Shown here in pieces: positions 9,480 through 19,262 of a stretch of 64,000 nt of DNA (position 1 is its first letter; each line of letters starts with the position of its first letter). A program made the position numbers and the translations under genes. This DNA is from Paenibacillus wulumuqiensis. GTDB lineage: Bacteria; Bacillota; Bacilli; Paenibacillales; Paenibacillaceae. Below the pieces are notes generated by a model. The model was not told the origin of the DNA, ran no database searches, and was given only the letters and a program-made list of their open reading frames with translations. The DNA is taken from the NCBI RefSeq assembly GCF_000971965.1, contig NZ_LAQP01000001.1:434001-498000 (forward strand), read 5' to 3'.

Positions 9480-10000
9480 AGATTAATTTTACTTCTTTGA
9501 ACTTATCACAGTGTGGGAAACGGGTCAATTAGAATGCCTTATAAGTCTTATCAGTTCTACTGATGATTGGAATTATAGGATGTTTTATTGTAGATATAGG
9601 TGGATATTAGGGTTATTTCTCTGATTTTTTTCTTGCTTTTAGGTTTGAGATGTGGTGGTGAATGTTCTTTTTTCTTTTTTTGTTGCTAGAATGAGATGAA
9701 TGGTGGGTTTGTGTTTTGGTGGTAGGTATATTGGTTTTTATTATTGTGAATTTTTCATATATTGAAATTATTTTAATAGTGGAATAGGAGATTGGATGAT
9801 GGCGAAAAAATTATCCTCTATTAAATCTACTTTATGAAGCTGTTTATCTAAATAAAATACTGATTTAAGTGTTTCTTACGATTCGATATATCTATCTTTT
9901 TATAGTCGTTTTCATCTTTCAGTCTTTTGTATTAACTTTTAAAAGTGATATTAAGAAAATTTGAATTACTATTTTCTCCTTTATCATCAGTAAATATAAT
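9480..10000. other. AT-rich gene-free gap, strongly C-depleted on the plus strand
   Basis: No convincing gene. From 9601 to 9780 I count 43 G against 8 C on the plus strand, so minus-strand RNA would be C-rich and G-poor, as in Rho loading sites. A 13-codon plus-strand ORF after an AGGAGA (9796-9837) is the only coding-like item and is too short to support. Confidence 0.6.
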
Positions 10001-10068
10001 AAAAAGCACTTCTATACGTTTTTCGGTTAACCACGATGGGTTTCCCGTTAAGCGTATAGAGGTGCTTT
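10001..10068 (-). terminator. Long-stem terminator after the secreted unknown gene
   Basis: Arms 10003-10018 and 10053-10068 pair over 16 bp with a single G-U pair, enclose a smaller inner hairpin (GGTTAACC-like with CCCGTTAA), and on the minus strand end in TTTTTATT. Confidence 0.85.
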
Positions 10069-10124
10069 GTTCAGACCTATTTTATTATCGAGCTATTGGG
10101 CAATGAAACATCTGCCATCACTAC

Positions 10125-10964
10125 TTATTTTACATAAACGCTAAATTCATAGTTAACGCTGTGGTCTTTGTCCCATTGTGCGCTTATGCTATAGATGTAG
10201 TATCCCGGCTGGGCGGGCAGTTTGTATTGGCCATTGGTTATTTTGCGTTCTGCATAGTTCCGGCCTTTTTTCAGAGACAGTGTTACTTTGGTCGGCTTGC
10301 CGGCTGTCGTAATTGACAACACAGACGATTTGGGCAGCTTCGGGGCGGCTTTTTTCATTGCTGCATTTATGGTTTGCGGGTCAGGTCCGATGGCGCAGTA
10401 GACTCCCTCGCTACCATCAGACTGGATCCCTGTCCAGGTACTTCCCCCATATTGAAGATCCAATGGAGTGGAACCATGCTTGACTACAAGATGGTCACTG
10501 GTAAAAGTCAGTTCTGATTTGGGAGCAAAAAAATTGCGCAGAATATCCGCATATTCCACTGTCGTCTCATAGCCGTGAGATTGGCCGTTTTTGTTCGATA
10601 CGATCAAGGCAGATGCACCTTTCTCGTTACCGAGTGCGAGCATATATTTCTCTTTGCTTCCGTCCTTTTTGTGGACCGTAATTTCATATTCTGCCGTATA
10701 ATTCAGCTGTCCTTCCAGATCTGTACTTCTAACAATAGCCTGCTGGAATAGTTCTATAATGAGCCCGTCTGTATAGGTACGGGATGTACATGGAGAAGCA
10801 TGCTTAACCGGTAGACAGGTAACCTGCACTGATGCGGTAGACTCGACGATTTTTTGCAGTTGTTCTGGTGTAGCCGGGCTTGCATGGGCAGTGAACGGCA
10901 GGAGTGACAGACTCAAGCAAGCCGTTAGCAGAAGCCCGGCGGCTTTTTGGAGAATAGATTTCAT
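10125..10964 (-). CDS. Secreted protein of unknown function
   Basis: I do not recognise a family. The 279-residue product begins with a clear Sec signal peptide: K-rich start, hydrophobic AAGLLLTACLSLSLLPF and a cleavage-type AHA/S site near residue 29. The mature part has a region rich in beta-forming residues (YTAEYEITVHKKDGSKEKYM) and a C-terminal segment reading like a beta-sandwich (KLPAQPGYYIYSISAQWD, VNYEFSVYVK). Two cysteines near the mature N-terminus (VTCLPVKHASPCTSR) may form a disulfide. The C-terminal strand pattern recalls small extracellular beta domains of Bacilli but gives no function. It is monocistronic with its own long terminator. Confidence 0.75.
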   Translation of the reverse strand: MKSILQKAAGLLLTACLSLSLLPFTAHASPATPEQLQKIVESTASVQVTCLPVKHASPCTSRTYTDGLIIELFQQAIVRSTDLEGQLNYTAEYEITVHKKDGSKEKYMLALGNEKGASALIVSNKNGQSHGYETTVEYADILRNFFAPKSELTFTSDHLVVKHGSTPLDLQYGGSTWTGIQSDGSEGVYCAIGPDPQTINAAMKKAAPKLPKSSVLSITTAGKPTKVTLSLKKGRNYAERKITNGQYKLPAQPGYYIYSISAQWDKDHSVNYEFSVYVK

Positions 10965-11112
10965 TGATTTTATTCCTCATTTCTCTTTTATGTATTTACT
11001 GTTAAATTATAGAATAAATAAGCTGCGGAGTCACTATCATTTCGTACAGGCAGCCCAGCCTGATGCCAGGTGCCTGTACGTTGTGGTATTTTATTTATAC
11101 TGGCAGTACTGT

Positions 11113-11661
11113 CTATTGCTCCGCATTTCTCAGCTGGAATATGTGCTGAATATAAGCTTCCTTGTGCGCCGTGTACTCCTGAATGCCTTCTGTCTTTTGC
11201 TTGGTAAATGCTTTCTTAACAGCCTCATACTCCTGACGAGCAGCTGCATGGGTATTCATATAATCTCTGAAAAACAGCATATCCTGCCAATGTTCGCTGC
11301 GATATGGGAGCATATGAATAAAATGTGTTTTGATCTCAAACGAAGAATCACGAAAACGGGCAAACACAATCTCATCCGGACGCTCCACCTTCAATCGATA
11401 AAATCCGATACTGCGCAGCGCAGATTCATACTGATGCGCCTCCACCTCCAGATGCGTGACGCCCAGTGCAATATCCAGAACCGGCTTGGCCTGAATGCCT
11501 TTAATGGCTGTGCTGCCAATATGCTGAATCTGCTGTTTATCCAGCTGCGGAATGGCTGTATGGATCAGCTCCCGTATACGTTGGAATTCTTCTTTCCAGG
11601 CGGGATGATACGGCGCGAGACGTACTTCGTTACGAGCGAGGCCAAGTGCCGGATGCTCCAT
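11113..11661 (-). CDS. GrpB family protein (nucleotidyltransferase fold)
   Basis: GrpB/UPF0157 family, a cytoplasmic protein with a minimal nucleotidyltransferase-like fold; substrate not established. Family signatures visible: VRLAPYHPAWKEEFQRI near the N-terminus, then IQHIGSTAIKGIQAKPVLDI, the GS(T)AI-x-G-x-x-KPxxD motif. The C-terminal half is helical (FRDYMNTHAAARQEYEAVKK). The ATG at 11661 is preferred because GGGAGAG lies about ten bases upstream; a TTG two codons earlier sits too close to it. An inverted repeat (11043-11080) follows the stop but lacks a T tract on the minus strand. Confidence 0.88.
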   Translation of the reverse strand: MEHPALGLARNEVRLAPYHPAWKEEFQRIRELIHTAIPQLDKQQIQHIGSTAIKGIQAKPVLDIALGVTHLEVEAHQYESALRSIGFYRLKVERPDEIVFARFRDSSFEIKTHFIHMLPYRSEHWQDMLFFRDYMNTHAAARQEYEAVKKAFTKQKTEGIQEYTAHKEAYIQHIFQLRNAEQ

Positions 11662-11747
11662 TTCCAATCTCTCCCTTCCATTATGCTAATGAAATCGCAT
11701 CATCAGACAACGTTATAGCATGGATGAACGCGATACGATCTGCATCG

Positions 11748-13376
11748 CTATTCAGAAAGCCTGGCAGACGCATATTCATAAAATCCCAGCAGGTCTTCTT
11801 CATTCGCAAATCCGCCCTGTGCAGACTGGTCATTGCCACCGCCTTTACCGCCAAACGCTACCAGATGCTCTTTGAAAAAAGCGCCGCAGCGCAGTTCGCT
11901 CTGCTCATGACGTGCCAGTAGAATCTTGTAATCCCGCTTTGTAGCCAACAGTATATTTCGGTCCTGCCATGTCAGCAGCTGGCTCGCTATACGCTGCAGA
12001 TCCTGCGGTGATTTATCGTCAAATAAATGTACCAGTACACGCTCATCCGCCGCCTCTGCCTGACGGATCAGCCGCTCCGCCAGATACTGATCATTTTCAC
12101 GGCGCAGCTGATCCACCTCTGCTCTCAGCTGCTGCTGTTCGTCTTCCCATTTGCGGAAACGCTCAACTACATCCTTGCGCCCCGTATTGAAACGGGTGGT
12201 GAATACATCCAGCGTCTCCAGAGCTTCCCTGTAATCGGCCAGTGCACGGTAGCCGTATTTGAAATACAGCCGGATATGCCCTTTTTGCTTCTCGGCCCGG
12301 TACAGCTTCAGGATGCCCAGTTCACCGGTGCGGGAGACGTGGGTACCGCCGCAGGCGTTGTGCTCAATTCCTTCAATTTCGACGATCCGGATATGATCGG
12401 TCACTTTGGGCATCTTGACCAGTGTCAGCCCGGCCAGTTCTTCTTCGGTGACAAAATAGCTATGTACCGGCAGATTGCGGTAAATATGCTCATTTACCTT
12501 TTGTTCCAGTTCATTCATCTCGGCAGCAGACAGCGCCGGACGGTCAATATCAATAGTGGCATAATCTTCACCCATATGAAAGCTGAGCGTTGCTGCTCCA
12601 AGGTGGCTCAGACAGATGGCTGAGAGCAGATGCTGTCCGCTGTGCTGCTGCATATGATCGAACCGGCGCTGCCAGTCGATCTCGCAGTGAACTGCAGTGC
12701 CTGTCTCCAAACTGGCGTGCTGCTCCACTTGATGAACGATCCGCTCCTCCCGGCGCTGCACATCCAGTACCTTTATATTGTTGATCATGCCTGTGTCGCA
12801 GGGCTGCCCTCCACCTTCGGGATAAAAAGCCGTCTCTTCCAGACAGACATAATACTGGCCCTTGTGTTCATAAGCTTCGGTGATAATCGTATCCCAGCTG
12901 GTCGTATATGCCGAGTCATAATACAGTGGTTCCTCTTTTGTCAGCGTCTTCACCATAATACGATGCGGAATGCCAATCTCGGTGAACGGCTCACCGGTAA
13001 TCTCATACTGCAATTTCTCATAAAAAAGAACAGCTACCTGCCGGGCATGCAACATAATGTCCCGGTAGCCCTGTGTCCGTGCAGCTTCTTCGGCATGCTG
13101 AACCAGCTTGCGTCCGATATTCTGCCCGCGAAGTGTCTCGTCCACAGCTACCTGCTTCATTTGCAAGGTACGCGAATCTACTGGCTTGAGCAGCAGTACT
13201 CCAACTACCCGCCCCTCGTAGAGAGCGACAATATGGGTCGCATACTCTTCATCTTCCAGATTCTCATCCCAGAGACTCATGCCAAGCGGCTGACGCAGCA
13301 CACGATCTCTCAGTTCCAGGGATTCTCGGTATAACATGTCGTCGGTCAGGATTATTCGGGTCACTATCTCACTCAC
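11748..13376 (-). CDS. GNAT acetyltransferase fused to alanyl-tRNA editing protein (AlaX type)
   Basis: Two-part protein. Residues 1 to about 145 are a GNAT N-acetyltransferase with the acetyl-CoA loop ETLRGQNIGRKL. Residues from about 150 carry an alanyl-tRNA-synthetase-like editing unit: AFYPEGGGQPCDTG, the zinc motifs H245-x3-H249 (QQHSGQHLL) and C342-x3-H346 (ACGGTHVS), then a coiled-coil stretch (about 395-435) and a DHHA1 domain ending in AFGGKGGGNDQSAQGG. The editing part should hydrolyse mischarged Ser- or Gly-tRNA(Ala); all zinc ligands remain. The acceptor of the acetyltransferase is unknown. Start is GTG, eight bases after GGAGG; an earlier in-frame TTG is only two bases from it. 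Confidence 0.88.
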   Translation of the reverse strand: MSEIVTRIILTDDMLYRESLELRDRVLRQPLGMSLWDENLEDEEYATHIVALYEGRVVGVLLLKPVDSRTLQMKQVAVDETLRGQNIGRKLVQHAEEAARTQGYRDIMLHARQVAVLFYEKLQYEITGEPFTEIGIPHRIMVKTLTKEEPLYYDSAYTTSWDTIITEAYEHKGQYYVCLEETAFYPEGGGQPCDTGMINNIKVLDVQRREERIVHQVEQHASLETGTAVHCEIDWQRRFDHMQQHSGQHLLSAICLSHLGAATLSFHMGEDYATIDIDRPALSAAEMNELEQKVNEHIYRNLPVHSYFVTEEELAGLTLVKMPKVTDHIRIVEIEGIEHNACGGTHVSRTGELGILKLYRAEKQKGHIRLYFKYGYRALADYREALETLDVFTTRFNTGRKDVVERFRKWEDEQQQLRAEVDQLRRENDQYLAERLIRQAEAADERVLVHLFDDKSPQDLQRIASQLLTWQDRNILLATKRDYKILLARHEQSELRCGAFFKEHLVAFGGKGGGNDQSAQGGFANEEDLLGFYEYASARLSE

Positions 13377-13475
13377 AGGCAATTCCTCCAGTTATGCTTT
13401 TGTGTTTTTTTATAGGTGATGAAATATGGATACGTATGTATGAAGCAGTTAATCATATCTCTGCGGTAAGATCAA

Positions 13476-13504
13476 GACAAAAAGGCAGACCGCCCGGTCT
13501 GCCT
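13476..13504 (-). terminator. Terminator after the GH106-like gene
   Basis: GGCAGACC/GGTCTGCC stem with a four-base loop, followed on the minus strand by TTTTTGTCTT; about 50 bp beyond the stop at 13557. Confidence 0.88.
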
Positions 13505-13556
13505 GCAACTGCTGACATGTAAATTGTCATCCGGGAATGTCCATCCTGTCCCAACA

Positions 13557-16361
13557 TCATGTTACCTTTATATCCGCTGGAAAAGATCTCCCTCGCAGCA
13601 GTCTCACCTCACCTGTTATTCCGCAGTTCACAAAATGGTAGTCTTCTCCCCGGGTACAAGACGGTGCATCCGGATCATCGGCAAAGTTCTTTATTCCTCT
13701 GTACTGATCCGGGCTGACGACATGACGATCTCCATCCCGATGCAGATGCGGTCCGTAACGATTATACGTGCTGGGAATAAGTTCAACTGTAATTTCCAGC
13801 AGGATCTCTGTAGTTTCCGAATCATGCCAATTCTTTCCGTTTGCATTACTTGTTGGTGCTGCTTCTCCTATTTCTGACGGCAGCTCTATCTTCCAATCCG
13901 GTGCCCAACAATAGCCTGCTGACTGACCGTCTATTTGTATATAAGCGGCATCTGCATCCACTCCGGTTAACTGCAAATAGAGCGCTTCTGACCCTTCCTT
14001 CAGCTCGTCCATACTGACAGATAGAGTGGCGCTCATCTCTACCGAATCACTGTAAAAAGGAAACCCTGATTCGATCAATGAACCGGGATCGAGTATTATC
14101 GTCTGATTATTCTGCTTATTCGGCATCCCCGTTATACGCAGAGGGCCGCTTGTGTAACACTGCCTCTCATCTTTGGGCCTGTAAGGAGTATCGCTATATA
14201 CCAGAAATTCCCCTTCCAGAAATGCAACCGGATCGGGCTCAGCCATAGGCTCCATCTGTACACTGATATGAAGATCTTCTCTCCCCCCAAGCAGCGACGC
14301 TTCAATACCATAGCGATAAGGTCGCTTCGTCGACTCCGTGTTCCCCTTCTGATCAACAGCAATATACTGATCGTTTATCATTACAGCCAGCGGCTGATCC
14401 AGCATAACCAATTGAAACAGTGCAGCCTGGGAAGCCAGCGAATCCCCATCCATCTTCACCCGTGTACTCCACCATCCACTGTCCTTGTCTTCCCAGTACA
14501 GTGTAAAGCTATTGGAAGCAGGCCTTGTCATTATCCATGGAGATTGCGCTGCAACGACCGGAGTCAGATCGGCATAGCGCACCCTCTTCTCGGGATGGTC
14601 TGTGACGGCCAGCGTATCGTATTTCCCCTGCTCTGCCTTGTTCCGGCTGCTCGCATAGAGATATAGATCATCCGGTTCTATCAGCGTAATTCCTGCCTCG
14701 ATCATCCGGTCTATCAGCGTACGATGGGAATCGCCTTCCTGTGCCTGCCATACACAGCCCGAAGCCAGCATGACTCTCGAATAGCTGCGGGCACCGATAC
14801 AAACACTGCCTTTTTTTACTATTGCCGTCTCTTCCAATGTTCGTTCTTCGGTAAATTCATAGTGAACTCCTGCCTGATGACAGCACTCCACCAGCTCCAT
14901 AAAGGAATTGCTTATTCTGCCCGCCGGTGTATCCGGTACACCGTCTCCATCATGCACATTGATTACCATCGCTTCGTCTGGCTGAAAGTAAGCCATCACA
15001 CCACGCGTGGGCGTTACGATGAGCAGCTCCGGCTGCTCACTGCGCAGATCAGGCAGCTGTTGCACCCGCTCCCGAATCGATTGCAGTACCGCCGGAAATG
15101 CTTTTCTCCAGCTTAGATGCAGTGGCAGGGAAGGCGGCCAGTCATGTACAGCTTGCGAGCCCAGTTCATACTGGCTTAGATGCAGTACCAGTTGGCGCAG
15201 ACCGTGTCCGGCCAGCCAGAGCATATACCGGGAAAAGGTCGCTGGTGTCACTCCCCACCCACTGCCGCCATGTGCCTCAGCCAGACAACCGCTTCTTCCC
15301 TGCTGCATCGAGATGGAATGCACCATTCGCGGATAGAAGTCATTACCGGGATAGCGCTCCAGCGCATCAATGCCCGGCAAAGTTAGCCCCTGCAGTACAC
15401 TGAAGCAAGAGCCGCTGTGCGGCAGCTGGAAGAACGGGTTTTCTTCTCCTTTCAGATGACCGGTGAACAGCTTGCCATGGCGTGCACACCACTCGGCAAT
15501 CGGACGATAGAATCCTTCGATCAGCGCGTCCGTCAGCAGTTCCCAGTAACGTATTCGCAGCTCCTGTGCCCGGCCAAGCGGTCGGTCATGCTGACCGGTA
15601 GAACTGCTGTAATGATAATAATGCGCACTTATCGCGTCTGCAGCCCGTCCATTATCACCCGCTGCGAATGATTCCTTCCCAGCAGCAGTTAAAGCAGGCT
15701 GCCGGGCATTTGCTGCTGTCCGATTCCTTTCCCATTCTTCCTCTTCGATGAACAGCAGCGGCAGCAGAGGCTCCAGTGCCTCGCCGTAGCGTATCCGATA
15801 CCGCTCCGGCAGCTCTCTGTACCAGGGAACGCCTCCTTTCTCCACAGACACACTATGCCCATCCAGAAAACCGACCTCATCCGAGAAAAATCCGGTTACA
15901 TATTCAAAAGCCTTCGGCTGCAGACCTTTTCGGTATCCTTCATGAGTAATCTCGATAAAGGCTTTCGTCGCCTCTCTATCCAGTGAAGATACCGCAGATC
16001 TGGAACGGATCACCGTCTGATTCTGCTGCCCTGAATGATCTCCTGTCCATTCCAGCCATTCACAGACCAGCTCCGGATGCCGGGCAATCACCTGTCCGCT
16101 TGCTGTGCCGGATGGCCAGCCATTCTCATCGTATATCCAGAAAATCATTCCAATCGAACGGGCATAGAGAATCACCTCTGACAAAACATCCAGATAGTCC
16201 TGACTCATATATGGCGGATGATCCGGGTAATAACGTGGATGGAATACCACTCCCTGAATGCCACAAGCCTGCAATTCATCAAGCTGGCGCTTGAGCGGTT
16301 CAGCATGCAGCGCATCATTGATTGACCAGAATACCAGAAATTGCAATGCATCGTTATCCAC
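13557..16361 (-). CDS. GH106-like glycoside hydrolase (putative alpha-L-rhamnosidase family)
   Basis: Large (934-residue) protein whose first 120 residues match the signature of GH106-type glycosidases: FWSINDALHAEPLKRQLDEL, GVVFHPRYY, PPYMSQDYLDVL and FWIYDENGWPSGTASG. Further on, CLAEAHGGSGWGVTPATF followed by LVLHLSQYELG resembles the active-site region of the family, and the C-terminal third looks like beta-sandwich domains. The expected role is release of terminal L-rhamnose from pectin side chains or glycosides. There is no signal peptide, so it should act on imported oligosaccharides. Start is GTG at 16361, eight bases after GGGAG; an earlier GTG directly abuts the same site. Monocistronic. 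The exact family needs a profile search. Confidence 0.72.
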   Translation of the reverse strand: MDNDALQFLVFWSINDALHAEPLKRQLDELQACGIQGVVFHPRYYPDHPPYMSQDYLDVLSEVILYARSIGMIFWIYDENGWPSGTASGQVIARHPELVCEWLEWTGDHSGQQNQTVIRSRSAVSSLDREATKAFIEITHEGYRKGLQPKAFEYVTGFFSDEVGFLDGHSVSVEKGGVPWYRELPERYRIRYGEALEPLLPLLFIEEEEWERNRTAANARQPALTAAGKESFAAGDNGRAADAISAHYYHYSSSTGQHDRPLGRAQELRIRYWELLTDALIEGFYRPIAEWCARHGKLFTGHLKGEENPFFQLPHSGSCFSVLQGLTLPGIDALERYPGNDFYPRMVHSISMQQGRSGCLAEAHGGSGWGVTPATFSRYMLWLAGHGLRQLVLHLSQYELGSQAVHDWPPSLPLHLSWRKAFPAVLQSIRERVQQLPDLRSEQPELLIVTPTRGVMAYFQPDEAMVINVHDGDGVPDTPAGRISNSFMELVECCHQAGVHYEFTEERTLEETAIVKKGSVCIGARSYSRVMLASGCVWQAQEGDSHRTLIDRMIEAGITLIEPDDLYLYASSRNKAEQGKYDTLAVTDHPEKRVRYADLTPVVAAQSPWIMTRPASNSFTLYWEDKDSGWWSTRVKMDGDSLASQAALFQLVMLDQPLAVMINDQYIAVDQKGNTESTKRPYRYGIEASLLGGREDLHISVQMEPMAEPDPVAFLEGEFLVYSDTPYRPKDERQCYTSGPLRITGMPNKQNNQTIILDPGSLIESGFPFYSDSVEMSATLSVSMDELKEGSEALYLQLTGVDADAAYIQIDGQSAGYCWAPDWKIELPSEIGEAAPTSNANGKNWHDSETTEILLEITVELIPSTYNRYGPHLHRDGDRHVVSPDQYRGIKNFADDPDAPSCTRGEDYHFVNCGITGEVRLLRGRSFPADIKVT

Positions 16362-16549
16362 AATACTCACTCCCTTGTATCGGATGGATCAGTATATTCC
16401 GGCAGGTTCTGCTTTCTGGATTAAGTATAAAAATTCGCAGTGGAGTACAGGAGGAATTTTTTATAGATAAAATTGAATTATTTACAGATGCTCCTGATAC
16501 TTAACTTGTATTTTATGGTAATAATATGTAAATTGGTTCTAAAGAATGA

Positions 16550-16577
16550 TATATATTTAAAAACTGGACACCGATAT
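16550..16577 (+). promoter_or_regulatory. Candidate SigD (motility) promoter for the MCP gene
   Basis: ACCGATAT (16570-16577) closely matches the SigD -10 GCCGATAT, about 50 bp before the MCP start. The -35 TAAA is not at ideal spacing; only TATA-like sequence occurs there. Confidence 0.4.
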
Positions 16578-16625
16578 AGTGTTTATATTGCCCATATTAC
16601 CTAATCCTACAAACAGAGGTGGACT

Positions 16626-18335
16626 ATGAAATTCAAAATGAATATTATGAATAAAATCCTGCTGGGCTACATTATTATTGTGCTTTGTTTTGCAGCGACG
16701 ATTGTGATTGTGCATTCCAAGATCAATCAACTGGAACAGAGTATGACCTTTGTTGCAAGTCATGATATGCAGGTTCATGATCTGGCTAACAAGATGAAAC
16801 TTAATGTCGTAGATATGGAGACAGGTCAACGCGGCTTCGTGATTACGGGTGAAGATAGCTATCTGGTTCCTTATGATGATGGCAAAAAGAAATGGGTAGC
16901 CAATTATAATGCGCTGTACCCACTTCTCGCAGACAATCCGAGTCAGCAGGAAAAACTAAATGCGATCAAAAGCCGGATCGAGAACTGGATTAATATCGCC
17001 GGTGAACCGGTTATTGAGCTCAAGCGGGCCAATAATACGGCAGCATTGAATCAATTTTTTGTCACCGATCCGGGCAAGACCGATATGGATGCGTTCCGGC
17101 AGCAGCTGGATACATTCCTCGATACCGAGACACAGTTAACGATCCAGCGTGTAGAAGATATCCATTCCAGTAATATCAGCTTGAAAATTCTGCTCTATTC
17201 CCTGCTGGCAGCGGTTACGGTGCTGTCCATTGTAATCGGTACTTTCATCTCCCGCCGAATCAGCCATAACGTCAAGGCGGTTACAGCAACTATTGATGAT
17301 ATCGCTTCTTCCGGTGGGGATCTGACACGCCGGATCGAAGTGAGAAGCAATGACGAGATGCGGGATCTGGGCGATGCGACCAATGCACTTCTTACCAGTC
17401 TTCAGCAGATTATCAGTGAAATCAAAGATAATACCCTGGAGCTGGCTGATGCATCCGTTCAACTGGAAAAAGGCGCTTCCGAAAATGCACGGTCTGCCGC
17501 TGAAGTCGCTCATTCGATCCAGCGTGTAGCCGAAGGTGCAGAGAATCAGGTATCCCGTACAGAAGACATCTCCGCGGTCATGGAGCAATCTATCGCAGGT
17601 CTCGATGATGTCGCCGGTACAACCCATGAAGTCGCCAGTCTCGCCAGAACGACCAAGGATCTGGCTTCTGTCGGCGAAGCGAAAATCCATCGCAGTGTCA
17701 GCAGCGTAGAAGGCATGGCGCATGCCTTTAAAGAAATCCAAAATAGTGTGCGTGAGCTGGCTGATCGTTCACGAGAGATTCTGTCGATCACCGGCTACAT
17801 CTCGGAGACGTCGAACCAGACCAACCTGCTGGCACTCAACGCAGCGATTGAAGCGGCAAGAGCCGGAGAGCACGGTCAGGGATTCAGCGTCGTTGCGGAT
17901 GAAATTCGCAAGCTGGCCGATCAGTCCTCCCGTTCTACCAAAGAAATCAGTGTCATTATCACCTCCATGACTACCGGTATTCAGAGTATCGTACAGCTCG
18001 TTACCGACAGTGCCAGCAATGTGGAAGAGGGTGTGATTTCCCTGAATGAAGCAGGGGATAGTTTTGGTACCATTGTGCAGCAGATTGATTCACTCAGTGC
18101 CCAGATTACCGATGTGGCAACCTCTGTGGAACAAATGTCCAAAGGCACCCAGTCCGTAGGTACGGCTCTGCAGGAGATCACCCGGATCACCGAAGAGACT
18201 GCCTCCTTCACCGAAGAAGTCTCTTCCATGACCGAGGAACAGACCGCTTCCCTTACGCAGATGACAGCTACAACCGAAAGATTGAAAGAAATGTCCTCTT
18301 CCCTGGAGACCGTGGTCAACCAGTTCAAAATTTGA
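16626..18335 (+). CDS. Methyl-accepting chemotaxis protein with CHASE3-type sensor
   Basis: Transmembrane chemoreceptor. First membrane helix at about 10-30 ([19 protein letters not shown]), an extracellular helical CHASE3-like domain ([20 protein letters not shown]), second helix near 185-207 ([20 protein letters not shown]), HAMP, then the long signalling coiled coil with the conserved hairpin tip [18 protein letters not shown]. Glutamine/glutamate-rich segments either side are likely methylation sites. It signals through CheW/CheA, none of which are in the window. AGAGGTGG precedes the ATG. Single-gene unit closed by a strong terminator, with a candidate SigD promoter upstream. Ligand unknown. 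Confidence 0.93.
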   Translation: MKFKMNIMNKILLGYIIIVLCFAATIVIVHSKINQLEQSMTFVASHDMQVHDLANKMKLNVVDMETGQRGFVITGEDSYLVPYDDGKKKWVANYNALYPLLADNPSQQEKLNAIKSRIENWINIAGEPVIELKRANNTAALNQFFVTDPGKTDMDAFRQQLDTFLDTETQLTIQRVEDIHSSNISLKILLYSLLAAVTVLSIVIGTFISRRISHNVKAVTATIDDIASSGGDLTRRIEVRSNDEMRDLGDATNALLTSLQQIISEIKDNTLELADASVQLEKGASENARSAAEVAHSIQRVAEGAENQVSRTEDISAVMEQSIAGLDDVAGTTHEVASLARTTKDLASVGEAKIHRSVSSVEGMAHAFKEIQNSVRELADRSREILSITGYISETSNQTNLLALNAAIEAARAGEHGQGFSVVADEIRKLADQSSRSTKEISVIITSMTTGIQSIVQLVTDSASNVEEGVISLNEAGDSFGTIVQQIDSLSAQITDVATSVEQMSKGTQSVGTALQEITRITEETASFTEEVSSMTEEQTASLTQMTATTERLKEMSSSLETVVNQFKI

Positions 18336-18346
18336 TCAAGACCGCA

Positions 18347-18384
18347 TAAAAAGACCGACACGCTTAGGGTGTGTCGGTCTTTTT
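18347..18384. terminator. Bidirectional terminator between convergent MCP and aldo/keto reductase genes
   Basis: AAAGACCGACAC...GTGTCGGTCTTT stem flanked by A and T runs on both sides, so it can serve both strands. Confidence 0.88.
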
Positions 18385-18434
18385 GCATTCTTTTATTTGC
18401 AGTCTTTTATCCGGTTTTCTTATACATAGCGATA

Positions 18435-19262
18435 TTAGAAGTCAAAGTTATCCGGATCGGCGCCAAAACGCTGATTCTGGTTCAGATCATCGATTTGCTT
18501 CATATCTTCCGGCGACAATTCAAAATCGAAAATGTCCGCATTTTGTACAATACGATCCTGCTTGATCGACTTGGGAATTGTCACGATGCCGCTCTGCAGA
18601 TCCCAGCGCAGCAGTACCTGAGCGATGGATTTGCCGTATTTTTCACCAATGCCCTGCAGCACTTCGTTATCCAGCAGACGTCCCTGTGCCAGCGGGGCCC
18701 AGGCTTCGATCTGGATGCCCTGCTCTTTGCAGTAATTGCGCAGCTCCACCTGGCTCAGCAGCGGATGAAGCTCAACCTGATTGACCACTGGACGAACTTT
18801 GGCATCTGCCAGCAGATCCTCCAGATGATGAATCTGGAAATTGGATACGCCGATCGCACGGACTTTGCCGTCATCATGCAGCTTCTCCAGTGCTCTCCAG
18901 GTATCTTTGTACTTGCCTTTGACCGGCCAGTGTACGAGGTACAGGTCCACATACTCCAGTCCCAGCTTGCTCAAGCTCTGTTCAAAAGCCTGAAGGGTGC
19001 TGTCATAGCCCTGATCCGAGTTCCATACTTTGGTTGTCACAAACAGCTCTTCACGCGGTACGCCGGATTCCCGGATCGCCTGACCCACACCATCTTCATT
19101 CTGATAAAGCGCTGCAGTATCGATACTTCGGTAACCCGCTTCGATTGCCCATTTGACCGAGCTTACGACTTCATCACCATTTTCCACCTTGTAGACACCG
19201 AGCCCGAACCATGGCATCTCGACGCCATTGGACAATTGAACCGTTGATTGCAGATTTTGCAT
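18435..19262 (-). CDS. Aldo/keto reductase
   Basis: NADPH-dependent reductase of carbonyl compounds with the (beta/alpha)8 aldo-keto reductase fold. The catalytic tetrad is visible: Asp and Tyr in SIDTAALYQNE, Lys in FVTTKVWNS, His in LYLVHWPVKG. The cofactor-binding end carries TIPKSIKQDRIVQN. Length (275) is that of the YvgN/2,5-diketo-D-gluconate reductase branch. AGGAGGAA sits nine bases before the ATG. Monocistronic between two terminators. Substrate cannot be told from the sequence; small aldehydes such as methylglyoxal are typical in this branch. Confidence 0.93.
   Translation of the reverse strand: MQNLQSTVQLSNGVEMPWFGLGVYKVENGDEVVSSVKWAIEAGYRSIDTAALYQNEDGVGQAIRESGVPREELFVTTKVWNSDQGYDSTLQAFEQSLSKLGLEYVDLYLVHWPVKGKYKDTWRALEKLHDDGKVRAIGVSNFQIHHLEDLLADAKVRPVVNQVELHPLLSQVELRNYCKEQGIQIEAWAPLAQGRLLDNEVLQGIGEKYGKSIAQVLLRWDLQSGIVTIPKSIKQDRIVQNADIFDFELSPEDMKQIDDLNQNQRFGADPDNFDF

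Noticed and set aside
9796-9837. 13-codon plus-strand ORF after AGGAGA in the AT-rich gap
   Set aside because: Too short and without neighbour or conservation evidence; likely chance in an AT-rich tract.
11043-11080. CGTACAGGCA/TGCCTGTACG inverted repeat after grpB
   Set aside because: 10-bp perfect arms but no T tract on the minus strand, where the gene is; the plus side is T-rich but has no gene to end. Kept out as a terminator.
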